Source: Gremmenia infestans (taxonomy: Eukaryota > Ascomycota > Leotiomycetes > Helotiales > Hamatocanthoscyphaceae). From it: a stretch of DNA of 64,000 nucleotides. The stretch lies in the NCBI GenBank assembly GCA_032629725.1, contig JAFEVB010000036.1, positions 1,635,084 through 1,699,083 of the forward strand, given 5' to 3'. The number at the start of each line of letters is the position of its first letter. Within the stretch, counting starts at the first letter, position 1. The notes below the pieces were generated by a model. The model did not search any database. It was given only the letters and a program-made list of their open reading frames with translations, and was not told the DNA's origin. A program made the translations under genes and the position numbers. This document shows positions 10,078 through 21,261 of this stretch, in pieces.

Positions 10078-12545
10078 ATGAGTTTATGTTGTTGGTTAGA
10101 AGGAGCGATGCCCAGCTCTAGATCTCAGCCTCGTAGGAAGCGGCTTCGGGCGATAAGAGATACCCCTCAAGACAATTCTGCTGTTCGTTCTCGACGGCGA
10201 ACACATGAGTTCACGGGTTGCGTGACATGCCGAGAAAGGCACGTGAAGTGCGACCTAGGCCAACCAATGTGTAACAACTGCTCGAGGCTCAACATTCCAT
10301 GTGAAGGTTACGTCCGGAAATATTCGTGGCTGCCATCGATCACATTTGATGAGAAAATCAGCTACAAGCATGCTCGACAGAGCCTTGAATCGGAAGAACC
10401 GGTTGAGGAGGTGGAAGAGAATCAAAACAGCCGTAGGCTGCTCTATTCAGGTTCCGTTCACTGAAGCCAAGGCATTTAGGCCCAAATGCTAATAGATTTG
10501 ACAGATGCCCAGCGGGCGGCGATGGTGAGTCAGATGAAAGCCGAGTGCTGTTCAATTACCCCAAGCTTAGATATCGATCGGCTTCTTCGAGAGCTGCAAG
10601 ACCAAGGACAGGAAGCAGAAGACTTCACGAGGATTGGGCCTTTTGGAATACTTCCCATATCGAACGCCGGGCAATCTCAGGGCCTTGCTACCTCTCAAAC
10701 TCAAAGTGGGGAAGAAATCCAAAATGTTCCAACTCCTAAGATGACCATCGCCCTTCCAGAGTTTGTAGGGAACGGTTTGGGAGACTTCCAGATCTTGGAC
10801 CACCAGGACTCTTTAAGCTTAGGAACCTCAATAGCGCTTGAGAACTCAAGCCATAATGCTAACACCCAAATTTTCAGTGGCATCTTTGACCCTATGTGTG
10901 CTTTGATACCAACTCCCGATGAGACTTATACTGGGATGGGTAGCAATTTGACTGCGTCACAGTACGAACCTCGACAAGACCAAGCATGGGATACAAAATT
11001 CCTAGATTGTACGCATCTATCTCTTAGGGGGGGGGTTGTGTAGACATATATTAACCTACGCAGATTGTATTGCACAACAAGATTCAGAAATAGCTACTTT
11101 GAGGAAGGCCCCAAAACGTTCGCCAGCAATTTTGACGATGCCGAATGATGCAAATCTCAGCAAGATCCCAGCTGAAGCCCGGTCACTGTTGGACTATTAT
11201 TCCAGTCACATCATCTATATAATGACAATGTCTCCCGGAAAGAAGCCTCCATGGAAGATTATTCATCTACCATGTGCCATGGGTGCACTTGCAGAATTAA
11301 TGGTTTATGGTGAAGCAAGCAGTTCAGCCAAAATGGCCCTGTTCTATGCCTTGCTTTCCGTCAGCTCCTTTCATGTTGGCTTGGCTGAGAAAACTTCGTT
11401 AGAGAGATCGCATTATTGGTACGAGAAGGGTATCTCACACAAGGCAAAGTCAGAGGTCTATTTGAGATCGTCCTTGGACCAAACACTGCCGAAGTCTTCT
11501 AGGGGAAAATATAAGGAAGTCTTAATGAGCCTTCTGAGTATGGTTACGATAGGGGTAAGTTAAACTCCGCCTTAACAATATATCGCTAATTCGTAAGCAG
11601 GTATTTAGCGGCAACATGGAAGACTCCAATAGATATCTTGCCGAGAGTGAGAAGCTGATCCGAAAGCAAGGATTGTCTAAGCCGGTGAAATCTCAGAAAG
11701 TCTCGAAGCTGCATCGCATCTTCTCTTTTCTAAGAATCATTGAAGAGAGCACAACACTTGAGTCACTAGACGCTTCCAACCAAGCCGAAATCCGTAGCCA
11801 ATTTTCCACTGGGCTGGAATCATCTCGAAGTGATCTAAGTGTTCCTGAAGATGAGCGGCAGATAGTCAGTTCTAGACTTGACTGGCTGGAAGACGACGAG
11901 TCAGATGAGGACTCGCTTTTTGTGTCTATTTACCAGATACCGACGACGCTCTTCATGTTACTTTCTCAGACTTCTTCGCTTTGTAAAGATATTTCATCTT
12001 TAGGAGTCTCGACTCCAGAGTTCATTCGCAGATGTCGGGTTACGGAAGATCGCATTCTCAACTGGCAGCCACCGGAGAACTTAGCTTTTAAAGACAATAT
12101 ACGATACTTCAAGGATAAAAAGGCGAACTCGTTAAGTTGCCAAAACTCTTCTGCCATTTTCGCACATATTGTGGCAGCAATGCATCTTGCGTTAATAATC
12201 CATTTTCAGCGGAAAATACGAAACACGGATCCTCGTGTTCTTCAACACTACATCATAGACGCAGCAGATCATCTTGTGATGCACGAGAAGCTCAAAAGAG
12301 CACTGAAAGTACGCACCACCGTTTTTCCATGGCCATCATTCATCTTAGGATGCGAAGCGTACGACTTGACCGCTAGGCAGAAGGTCCAAGAATACCTTTT
12401 ACTTGTCCGAGATTACAATATGGGCAGTCTCATGGAAGTCGAGAGAGTTATAAACGAAGTCTGGAGGCGACAGGACCTCGGTCGAACGGACAAGTGTTGG
12501 GGCCATGTATTGAGAGATTGGGGACTGCGAATTGTCTTGACCTAG
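10078..12545 (+). CDS. Zn2Cys6 fungal transcription factor
   Basis: Nuclear DNA-binding regulator. Exons 10078-10450, 10505-11008, 11064-11554 and 11601-12545 give 770 residues (760 if the second ATG at 10,108 is used). The zinc cluster near residues 48-75 has perfect spacing, CX2CX6CX6CX2CX6C (CVTCRERHVKC..CNNCSRLNIPC), and follows a basic stretch. After exon joining the sequence reads RRLLYSDAQRAAM, then a Ser/Gln-rich linker. From about residue 330 it has the helical middle region of Fungal_trans_2 type regulators (LLDYYSSHI, CAMGALAELMVYG, VFSGNMEDSNRYL). The region at 11,029-11,040 includes a G homopolymer of nine that lies inside intron 2. It sits upstream of an aminotransferase, a dioxygenase and a reductase, and is a plausible local activator of them. 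The target is unknown. Confidence 0.9.
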
Positions 12546-13217
12546 GCTGGGAATTGCATGCTTTAAATGTCTCAACTAATTTCACATAATCATAATTCTT
12601 CAATCTGAGGCCAAAAAGATTAACTACAGAACATTCGGTATTCTCCAATTCCTGTTTCAAGGGCTATTCAAGGGACGAATTTCATGTCCAATCCTAGTCT
12701 TGAAAGCAAAGTCCAGACTTTCTGTTGCATGCCGCTGGGGTTGGAGTGAATTTCCGCGCATAGTAGGCAAGTTCTCATCCACCTCCAGATTATTTGGTCC
12801 AGGACTAACAAGGAATTGAGATTTACGGTTTCGGGCTTAATGGGAGATATTTAATATTACAAGAATTTTGAAGCCGAGTAGAGGATTGAAAATATAGTTT
12901 TCCGCATAGCTGTGCTGTACGATGTGCGCAATTCGAAAGTAGTGCAAATATCTTTATACAACGATGTGACTATATAGACTTTTCTCATTATCCTTAAACT
13001 TCATCGATACTTAGCCCATGCCACAGCACACTGATCAGCCTAAGGTAGGTAGCCCCAGAGGCTCCCCTCCCAGCTTTTCAGGGGTTTCTTCGCTAATTTG
13101 GGACGCTAAAAATCATTGACCACGCCCACGCTCCAGGTAGGTACAGATTCACGGCACTGATCTTAAACCCGCATGTCTGAAATGGAATTCCGACCAATAT
13201 TTCAGTGATCAATCGAC
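12546..13217. other. intergenic between convergent transcription factor and aminotransferase
   Basis: About 670 bp between two 3' ends. AT-rich patches and a short TAGGTAGG-type run lie near 13,044-13,052. I recognise no coding sequence or RNA gene. Confidence 0.4.
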
Positions 13218-14723
13218 TCAGGTAACCAAATCCCGTCTCTCCTCCAGAAATTGTTGTACGGCTTCAACAGAGGTCTGCAGTTCCGCCTTCGAAGTCACCG
13301 TCATCAAGCTGATCATACCACGCTGTGCTAGAAAGAAGCCTCTTCGGAGCATATCGAAAAAGAACAATTCACGCAATTCCGCGACACTCCCTTGTACATC
13401 TGCAGCTGATCGGATGGCTTGAGTGCTGAAATGGAGGGTCATTGAATTCCCGACCCCAGTTACCTGTAAAATGTTGCCGGCTGCTACTCTCCTGAGCTCG
13501 TTCTGCAACCATTCCCCAGTCTCGTACAGTTGAGAAGCTACGTCTTTTGTCCACACATCTTCGAGCACCGCTACTCCGGCAGCCATCGTAGTAACATTGT
13601 TGTTGTACGTGCCGCTATGGTATGCCCCACCGGGATGACCGGGCTCGATTATACTCTACTTAAAAAGTCAACTTCATAAACATGGACGAGCAGCTCTGAA
13701 CAAGGGCAGAAAATAGGGTTTTCAACTTGCTCCTGTAAAGAATTTCACGGGCATGTATCTGAAGTGGAGCAACATGAAGGACTTTAACTGACCATTATCT
13801 CATTCTTTCCACCAAAGGCGCCAAAATTCTGCCCACCGCCGCCAAAATATTTTCCAAGTGTAGTCATGTCTGGATATACTCCGAGCAAACTCTGGAGGCC
13901 TCCAGTGGACATTCGACTTGTCATGACCTCATCGAACATCAAAACAGCGCCGCCTGGGTGGCCTTCGCTCTGGTAGCTTCGACAAACTCAATATCGGCTG
14001 GAAGACACCCAGATGACCCTTGCATAAGCTCCAGGAAAATACACGCCAGGTCATCTTTGTGCTCTTCCACCATCTCTTCAAGAGCTTTGATATCATTATA
14101 AGGTGTAATGATAAACTTGTGTGGCACGTTCATACTATTTGCCGTTACCTTTCCATCTTTCCCAAAGGTAGCAAGACCTCCGTGGTAGCCACCTTTGAAA
14201 ACGATAACTGTTTCTCGTTTCGTGTAAGCCTTAACCAGCGCGAGTGCTGTCAGATTAGCTTCAGTCCCAGAATTCGAGAAGCGGATCTTGTCGATGCTGG
14301 AGAATCTAGAGCAGAGTAGCTGAGCGAGCCGTCCTTCGAACTGGTTCACCCCTCCTAGAGCAAATCCGCTGTCGATAGCAGCATGCATTGTTTTCGTGAT
14401 GACTGGATGGGAATGACCAAACATTCCTGCGCTGTATCCGCCGCATAGATCAAGGTATTTGTGGCCATCCAGGTCTTTCAGATAGGAGCCTTGCCCCGAT
14501 GCTAGGATCACTGGAAAGGGCTCGAAGTGGACTACATTTCGAGTCGTGCCTTGAACGTGTCAATTGGAAGATCAGTTTTAATTGTGCCAAACTTACCTCC
14601 TGGTAGTGTTTCTAAAGATTCTTTGTGTGTTTTGCAGCTTTTTGGGTTGCTTTTGCCATAAGTTGCATGAGCCGTGGTAAGTGCAGCTCCTATCTGCTCT
14701 ATCTTGGACGTGATTGGGGCCAT
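13218..14723 (-). pseudogene. class-III aminotransferase (glutamate-1-semialdehyde aminomutase-like) with a -1 frameshift
   Basis: PLP enzyme of fold type I. Exons on the minus strand are 14723-14597, 14549-13793 and 13655-13218. Conserved parts are LPGGTRNVVHFEPFP across the first splice, DLCGGYSAGMFGHSHP, FSNSGTEANLTALALVKAYT, KGGYHGG, FDEVMTSRMSTGGLQ and TLGKYFGGGGQNFGAFGG, whose Lys is the expected Schiff-base residue. The frame breaks at about 13,960-13,968: the reading ends in TQAALF and a TGA, while one frame over it continues as AVLMFDEVMT. No GT..AG intron can bridge it, so one base appears to be missing. All other parts look well conserved, so this is either a very recent pseudogene or an assembly error. 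It is divergent from the dioxygenase gene, with 335 bp between the starts. Substrate unknown. Confidence 0.82.
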
Positions 14724-15058
14724 TTCAAATTGAACAATATCGGGTTTCTCTTGCAGATATTCAAATCCCTGGGAGATAGGCTATGCTTAAAGGTCTTGGA
14801 TTGGTTTGAGCGAGCGAGTTGGCGTCCTCTAAAACTAAGAAGTTCACTCGAAAGGTGGGGCTTATCTTTCAATGTAGAACGTCACGGAGAGGCAGCTCGA
14901 AAGTTGTATAATATAAGGAAAGAGATCCCGATCGTATCTTAGCACAGCACTTTGCTGCAACTACTGATATCGGGGAAGATCTCGAGTTTGAGGAAAGACT
15001 AATAAGTCGTTCTCATCCTGCGTTCTACAATTGCCTCATTATTTTTCGGCCTCTCAAT
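14724..15058. promoter_or_regulatory. 335-bp divergent promoter of aminotransferase and PhyH dioxygenase
   Basis: The interval separates two ATG codons pointing away from each other, so it must hold both promoters. An AATATAAGG-like element lies near 14,910-14,918. I cannot name a zinc-cluster binding site with confidence. The shared promoter is the main structural argument that these two genes are co-regulated. Confidence 0.5.
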
Positions 15059-16085
15059 ATGGTTACAATCTCTAAGCCAGCTTTACGACGTATCCCAGTG
15101 GACGCTCCCATAGAGGAGCTCATTGAAGCTATAAAAAGGGACGGCGGCTGTATCTGTACAAACTATGCCACAATAGAAGATGTTGCTGCCGCAAATGCAG
15201 AGGTGAAACCCTTCTTAGATGCTGATAAACCGTGGCAAGTAAGTCTTGATCGAGGTCTTTCTTGTCTTCCAACTGATTACAGAGCACAGGGAAAACTATT
15301 TCCACCAGAGACACGACGTTGTAACCGGCTTCTATGGAGAAGCCCTACATGTCGAGAGAAGTTCTTTATGCATCCTCTTTATCAGGTATATGCCTTCGAG
15401 GACAAAAGTCAAAGAACTCGCCATTAACCATCACCAGGAACTAGGAGAGTATTTCCTCTCTTCTACAGACCCAACCTGGTATGACGAGAAGTGCACCTAT
15501 TACACCTCACATCCCCTTCTCTCGGCTGCTCTCGGCATCGATGTCCGCCCCAAAGCTGTCGGACAACGCCTACACCGCGACGACAAAATGTATCACACTC
15601 GACACACCGATGCTACTCGCACAGGATGGACAGCAGGCCGAGATGATGGGTTTGGTCTTTTTGTCCCCGGCATCAAAACTACAGTTGAAAACGGCGCCAC
15701 GCGTATGATTCCTGGCTCCCACCTTTGGGGTGACGATAGAGGTGCCAACTCCAACGATGCCATCTATGCTGAAATGGAAGTTGGGGAAGCGGCATTCATG
15801 CTAGCTTCTACATATCATGGTGGCAGTACTAATAATTCGAAGGACGAAAACAGAATGCTGTTTGCAATGTTTATGTGCAAGGGAACTTTGAGGCAGGAGT
15901 TCGCGACTTTGATCGAGTATCCCCCAGAGGTAGCAAAAGGTTTCTCCAAGGAGTGCCAGGCGAGGTTGGGCTACATGATCAGCAGTCCTAACTGTGGAAT
16001 GGTTGATATGAGATCACCAGATTTCTTGCTGCAGGATGATTTTGATGAAGTGCCTCCAAATGTAGATGTAGATGTTGCCGAATGA
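15059..16085 (+). CDS. phytanoyl-CoA dioxygenase (PhyH) family Fe(II)/2-oxoglutarate enzyme
   Basis: Exons 15059-15238, 15290-15385 and 15438-16085 give 307 residues. Introns of 51 and 52 bp join in phase 0 to read DADKPWQGKLFPPETRR and LYQELGEYFL. The iron-binding facial triad is visible: His138 and Asp140 in GQRLHRDD and distal His219 in MLASTYHGG, with Arg231 positioned to bind 2-oxoglutarate. The double-stranded beta-helix core also shows GATRMIPGSHLWG. Fungal relatives often act in secondary metabolism. In exon 2 the stretch RRCNRLLWRSP replaces the motif I would expect (RRVTG..G.SP), as if a one-base insertion and a one-base deletion about 30 bases apart cancel. The rest is intact, so the protein may still work. 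Substrate unknown. Confidence 0.87.
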
Positions 16086-16704
16086 AGAAACCCGGTTGGG
16101 CCTATTGGGATACGAGTACGGTGTTGCAAGGTTTTTCCAGATGCTGAATATGATCAGCGTACACAGTTCAACGAAATCCGGGGATGTGATGCGACGATCT
16201 GCCTGCCACTCTGCACTCTCAAATTCTGATAAGAGCTCCCTGCCCCGCCCCCATCTTTGGAGGATCTTAAGATAAAGCTCCCCGCATTGTTGGTTGCATC
16301 TGCAAGCAAGAGCTGTGTCGACTTAATGAGCTGCAGGAGTGCATTAGTCGCCTCGGTTTCGGCAACCATGACTTATCCCATTCTTGAAGCTCGACTCTAC
16401 ATTGCCACCCCAATATTGGGCCACATTGCCACAGCCAACACAAGCGGAAGGTTTTCGCGATAGGGTAGAACCGACACATGCGGTAAGGCTATCCAGTTGG
16501 CGATACTCGAGCGAGCTTGAAGTCAAAGATGGGATAATCAGGTTGTATCTTGGCATAGGTAGTGTCGCAAAGCTAACATTAGAAGGAAAGCACGAGGCTA
16601 GCTAACTCTTCACTCTGTTGTAATATTTAGTTTGAATGTATATCTTCTGTTTATTCAATTGTCATTTCAGAATTTCACTTCTCTCAATTATCAGATATCT
16701 CGAA
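16086..16704. other. intergenic upstream of the reductase gene
   Basis: About 620 bp. Several overlapping frames of about 70 codons occur on both strands, but none has a start context, codon pattern or domain that stands out. A T-rich, pyrimidine-rich run lies just before the reductase start (16,660-16,690). Confidence 0.35.
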
Positions 16705-17871
16705 ATGGTGAGCACGGAGAAGAAAGCAAACGTGCTCCTTCTCGGAGGAGGGGCTGTTGGGGCAATTGCTGCCTTGAACATCGAGACAGGAGGATTGGGG
16801 TCTGTGACTGCGGTCTTGAGATCGAATTTCAAAGTTGTGGAGAAAGAGGGATATACGATCGAGTCCGTTGATCACGGGAATCTCAAAGGATGGAGACCTA
16901 CCAAAGGTGTGCGCAATATGCGATCTCTCATAGAGCCGCAGACTTTACAGAAGAAAACCAAAAAGCTGATTGGAATCTGGCAGTCGTAAATTCCGTCCCA
17001 GATGTAGAGAGAGAATCTCTACCTGCATTTGACTACATCGTCACAACCACCAAGAACTGCCCCGACATCCCGCCCTCCCTCGTCTCCCTCATCGCCCCAG
17101 CAGTAACTCCCGGTCACACGACCATAGTAATGATCCAAAATGGTCTTAACATCGAAGCCCCCCTCTTTGCCGCATTCCCCACCAACATGGTCCTGTCCGG
17201 CATCTCCATGATCGATTCCCACGAAGGTGTTCCCGGAACCATCCACCACGAGTTTGCAGACGATTTGTTACTAGGCGCATTCCATAACCCGTCTCTCAAA
17301 GACCCAGAGCGAGAAATCGCTACCGCAAAAGAGTTTATCAAGATATATGGCAATGCTGGGAAAACAAACGTGAGATTCAATGACAATGTGCCATATTCAC
17401 GATGGAGAAAACTGATCTTCAACGCGGTGCTGAATCCGCTTTGTGCTATCCTGGGACTGGATGATGCCAGAATCAGGCTTGCAGGGAGCGCTGTGGAAGG
17501 TCTAGTGAGGCCGGCTATGAAAGAAGTCTTTGAGACAGCGAAGCTGTTAGGACATGAGCTCGATGAGGGGATTATGGATACGATGATTAACTGCGATCCT
17601 ATGGATTTATATCTAAAGCCTAGTATGCAGGTTGATTGGGAGAAGGTAAGTCTTGCCGAGTCTGTAGATGTTTGAGAAGTGTACTGATGGTTTTGGGCAG
17701 GGGGATTATATCGAGTTTGAGTACCTAGTGGGCGAGCCTTTAAGAGAGGCGGAGAAGATTAGCGTGCCTACTCCGAATTTGAAGGTCATCTATGAGATAT
17801 GTAAAGCGTTGCAATGGAGGACGAAGGAGGCCAGAGGGTTGGTGACTGTGCCGCCGAAGAGGGTGTTGTAA
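16705..17871 (+). CDS. ketopantoate reductase (PanE/ApbA) family oxidoreductase
   Basis: NADPH-dependent reductase of the 2-dehydropantoate 2-reductase superfamily. Exons 16705-16906, 16984-17645 and 17701-17871 code 344 residues. The N terminus has the Rossmann motif VLLLGGGAVGAIAA. The middle contains DYIVTTTKNCPDIP and TTIVMIQNGLNIEAPL, as in the family. The C-terminal helical domain has YSRWRKLIFNAVLNPLCAI, which carries the conserved catalytic Lys and Asn, and ends with GDYIEFEYLVGEP and TPNLKVIYEICKAL. In fungi this fold includes true pantothenate enzymes and many cluster-borne paralogues of unknown substrate. Its place next to an aminotransferase, a dioxygenase and a zinc-cluster regulator favours a specialised role. 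The first intron (77 bp) uses G|GTGTGC and was placed by protein continuity. Confidence 0.87.
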
Positions 17872-19300
17872 GAATCGAAATCGAAGTATGGCACATGAAA
17901 AGTTGTTTATGTCTCCAAGCTGAAAGGCGAATCGAAATTCTCCCTAAGTTGTTCAAGAGAAAAGTGTCAGCGCTATTTGTAGCAGGAGGTAAAACTTCCA
18001 GCTGAGACCGCCTCCATACCCACCCATATCCCCTCCACCGATTCAATCTCCCTTAAGCCGGACTTCTTCCGTATCTGCTATATATATGAAAAACAGCAAA
18101 TCTCAACCAAATCAAACATAACAGGCAACCACTTGGCTAAGTGGTCTAGATCAAATTGTGCTTGGTGTGTGGATCGATTGGGTCTTCACGCCAATTTCCT
18201 GGCAGGGTGACCCACTGCCTCGAATAAAAAACCAACCTTGCCTCCACCGGGAGTCGGGCTTCGTTTCTTCTTTGATCGAATCAGTTCCTGGGGAGCTGTT
18301 AGTAGAAGTTTTGCTATTTTTGGTAACAAACCTTTAATGCTTTATTTTTGCAATCTTTTTAATTTGTGTCTTGCCGTCATGTTTCGTAAGCGAGCTGGAA
18401 AAGGGGGCGGTGAATTGGAATCTTTTATAATATACCGAGGTATGAGTAGCAACAATTGTATTAAATTAGTAATTAATACATACCTATGCAGACACGTTTA
18501 ACTAATGACTTTGAACAAATTGATCTTGTTTCTCGGTAGAAGTATAAAAATCCCAATAACTGTTTCCGACATATCACTTTAAGCACAGCCCCTAACTCTC
18601 ACCTCAGATAAGACATTATCATATCCTATTACCCTTCGTCTAGTACCTCCTCAAGAAAGATACACAGTCATACGCCCTCCCTAAACGATTCTGGCCCAAG
18701 ACCCCGTCCACGCTGCACTTGTGCTACCAACACACGTAGCCAAAAATCACCTGACAAGATTTAGCGTGTTCTCTTCTTATTTATAGCATGTGTAAGCTGC
18801 CAGCAGGATGATTTCCCGTGGGGTTCCCAGAGGCCTGGATCTCCCTTTACCATGGTCCAGGCCCCGTCCAGATGTGCGGTACGATATTGCTGTATATGAG
18901 GAGCGCATAGGCTAAATGTATGGAATACCTAGGTAGGTAGGTAGGTGGAATGTAGCTGTGCAGCCTATTTAGCGAGGCCCCTTTTGTTTAGCACAAGACA
19001 CCTACCGTAGTACTATACACGGGAGGAGGTTGCTTAGTAATGCTGGTATGCTAGTACGTTGACCAGATGTTTGTGTAGTATAGGATCAACTGTGAGTATA
19101 TGTAAATACGAAGTATATGATTAGATTTCCTATCTGATGTGCCAATGCCAGCTGAGCACCGTTCTATGCCACTACCCAATGCCGCCTGTTCGCTGATGCT
19201 ATCCCTTTGTCCATGCAATGCAAATGCCCGCCCAAAAGTCATTAAAAATGCAAACAAATAAATATCAGAATAACTTTTCATGATCGCGTTACGCCTTTCG
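17872..19300. other. intergenic with pyrimidine tracts and TAGG repeats
   Basis: About 1.4 kb with no supported gene. A short TAGG repeat lies at 18,928-18,946. Several short frames near 18,238-18,501 and 19,051-19,362 lack any family resemblance. The region is the 3' flank of both the reductase and the Ecl1-family gene, so no promoter is required here. Confidence 0.35.
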
Positions 19301-20677
19301 TCACCAAGTTGGCGTGACCAAGTCGATGCTCTTAGGACGATGCCCGTAACCACCTGGTCCACTCCTGGGAGGTAGAGGGCGATCCCTACTCATACCGCCT
19401 GGCTGTCCATATGTGCTCTGGCTCTTGCCGTAATTATATAGGTCTTCTCTGCTCTTCCCACCACTAGACACATAGCTAGTTTGCACAGCGCCATAGCTCT
19501 GGCTCACGGTGTAGCCTCCATTATAGCTGTTCCCTGGCGTTGCAGATGGGGTTGGAGTCGTGGTCTTGCTAGTAGAAGTAAACGGCATGTAATTCCAGAC
19601 GCCGGACCCCGTTCGACTGATACTGCTTGCGCTGCTCTTGGGTGGCGATTCAGGATCACTGTGTTTGGAGCTCGTACGCGGAAGAGCAGTGGCTAGTTCC
19701 CGGAGACTGGCGAGGGCTGTGCTTGATTGTGAATCTTTGTAGCCCTTTGTTCGTGGTAGAGAGGAAGCATAGGTTGGGGGAGCTTGGTATGATGCGGGGT
19801 ATGGGTCGGAGTTGAAGTAGGAGCGTGGATGGGATTGCGTGGGGGAGAATTTAGGGACAATATCAGGCCCATCATCGGGAAACGAAGTTGGAAGACTGGA
19901 GAAATGTCTCGTGTAGGGCGTCAGAGGTGGAGATGAGGGTGCGTATGCAGAGGGCGAGTACGCATCCGAGTGGGACGGGGCGGGGTTCTGATCGTGAAGT
20001 CGGCAACTATTGATATGGGGTCAATTTGACTGTTGCAGAAAAAGGCACGAGGTGACTGGTAGAGAGGAGCACATCACTTACGCTTCGGAACAATATAGGA
20101 AAGTGTTGTTCACCGGTAAGAATTGCTTTTCGCAGTTCATGCTGTGTTATTCGTCAGCTCTGCATCAAGCAAGGTCGAGGTACGGCGATGATATGCACCC
20201 CACACGCGCCATGGTCATGGTCATGAGGACCTTCTCCTTGCATCGCTGTACGCCGTACAGTACCTGGAGAACCCGGCCGTCTCACCCACACTAACTGGAA
20301 GGAATGAAGGAAAAAGAAAGCAACATACCAGAACTGCGGGAACGACTCCCCGCTATCACGGCCACCTTCCTCACCGTCCCTGTCCCTGGCACTGGTGCTA
20401 CCTCGTCCTCCGCTCCATCCGGGTCCGACTTTGGTCACGTACTGCGGGGTTGTCCTCCTGCTCAAGCTTGTTGGTCTGGAGGCCTTTTTCTCTGTGGCGA
20501 CGTGCTCTTTTCCAGACTTTCGCCGGTGGTGATGCGACTTCTTCTCCGAATGCGTGCGCGGCGACAATGGGGGCGAGGCTGCAGCTGCGGCAACGGCCGA
20601 GTGAGTGGTACGGACCGGTGGGGGGCGTGAGTGAGCCAGTTTGGCGGCTTGGTTCAAATTCTTAGATCCTTCTCGGA
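19301..20677 (-). CDS. Ecl1-family zinc-binding protein (life-span regulator type), 5' end unresolved
   Basis: Supported exons on the minus strand are about 20677-20329, 20141-20082 and 20006-19301, giving about 370 residues. The diagnostic core crosses two introns and reads FPQFCMNCEKQFLPVNNTF, then LYCSEACRLHDQ, a CX2C..CX3C zinc site like that of the Ecl1/2/3 proteins, which extend chronological life span in yeasts. The N-terminal part (NLNQAAKLAHSRPPPVRTTH, then His/Lys/Ser-rich) and the long Ser/Pro/Tyr-rich C terminus are disordered and typical of filamentous-fungal members. No ATG precedes the first supported exon in frame. The nearest ATG on this strand beyond 20,418 is at 21,282-21,284, so a leader exon is missing from this model. 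The acceptor at 20,677 is a best guess. Probably a nuclear or cytosolic stress regulator. Confidence 0.78.
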
Positions 20678-20933
20678 CTGCGGTGCGTTCAGGGGGAAGA
20701 TTTGGATTGCAAGATCAATGGATTGGAATTGGATAAAACACAGAAGAAGCTGGGAGGAATGATGGGATAGATAGATGTAGAGTCGTATACCACTGTATGT
20801 ACGCGTTGGTCTTGTGGCTGTAAGCGGCGCTCGTGACAGTTTCGGGCTGATGTGATAGCTGATAAAAGAAGAGGGATGTGGTGGGTGAGAAGCAAAATAA
20901 TAAGATAAATGGCTTGCGTGCTTGCTTAATAAA

Positions 20934-20972
20934 GATGCGATGCGATGCGATGCAAGGCGAGGCGAGGCGAGG
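20934..20972. repeat. short pentamer arrays GATGC and GAGGC
   Basis: Consecutive GATGC-type units are followed by GCGAG-type units, in what is probably the 5' leader or promoter of the Ecl1-family gene. Confidence 0.7.
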
Positions 20973-21235
20973 CCCTGCGATGACTCTTTTCTTAATTATT
21001 CTGGTATGCGCGTCTTCCTCTTCTTCGGGTGGGTCGTAGCGTGGGTTGAACGATGCGATAACGGAGGGGGGTTTTGATATAACCAAAGGGAATAGTGATA
21101 CGTTAAGAGAGCGCGCACACGACTTTCTTATATTGATGAGCCGAAAGACGGAGGACAAGGGCAGAATAGATTATCGTCGGATTGGCCTGTGCGGAGGGGG
21201 GAGGACGGACGCGTTGGTTGGTGGTTGGTGGTTGG

Positions 21236-21261
21236 TTACAGTACTGTACTGTACAGTACAA
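21236..21261. repeat. GTACTGTAC palindromic array
   Basis: Reads ACAGTACTGTACTGTACAGT, a self-complementary run built from the pentamer GTACT/AGTAC. Confidence 0.75.

Noticed and set aside
20715..21158. 147-codon minus-strand frame upstream of the Ecl1-family gene
   Set aside because: It lacks an ATG, is low complexity, and is more likely 5' leader or intron of the Ecl1-family gene.
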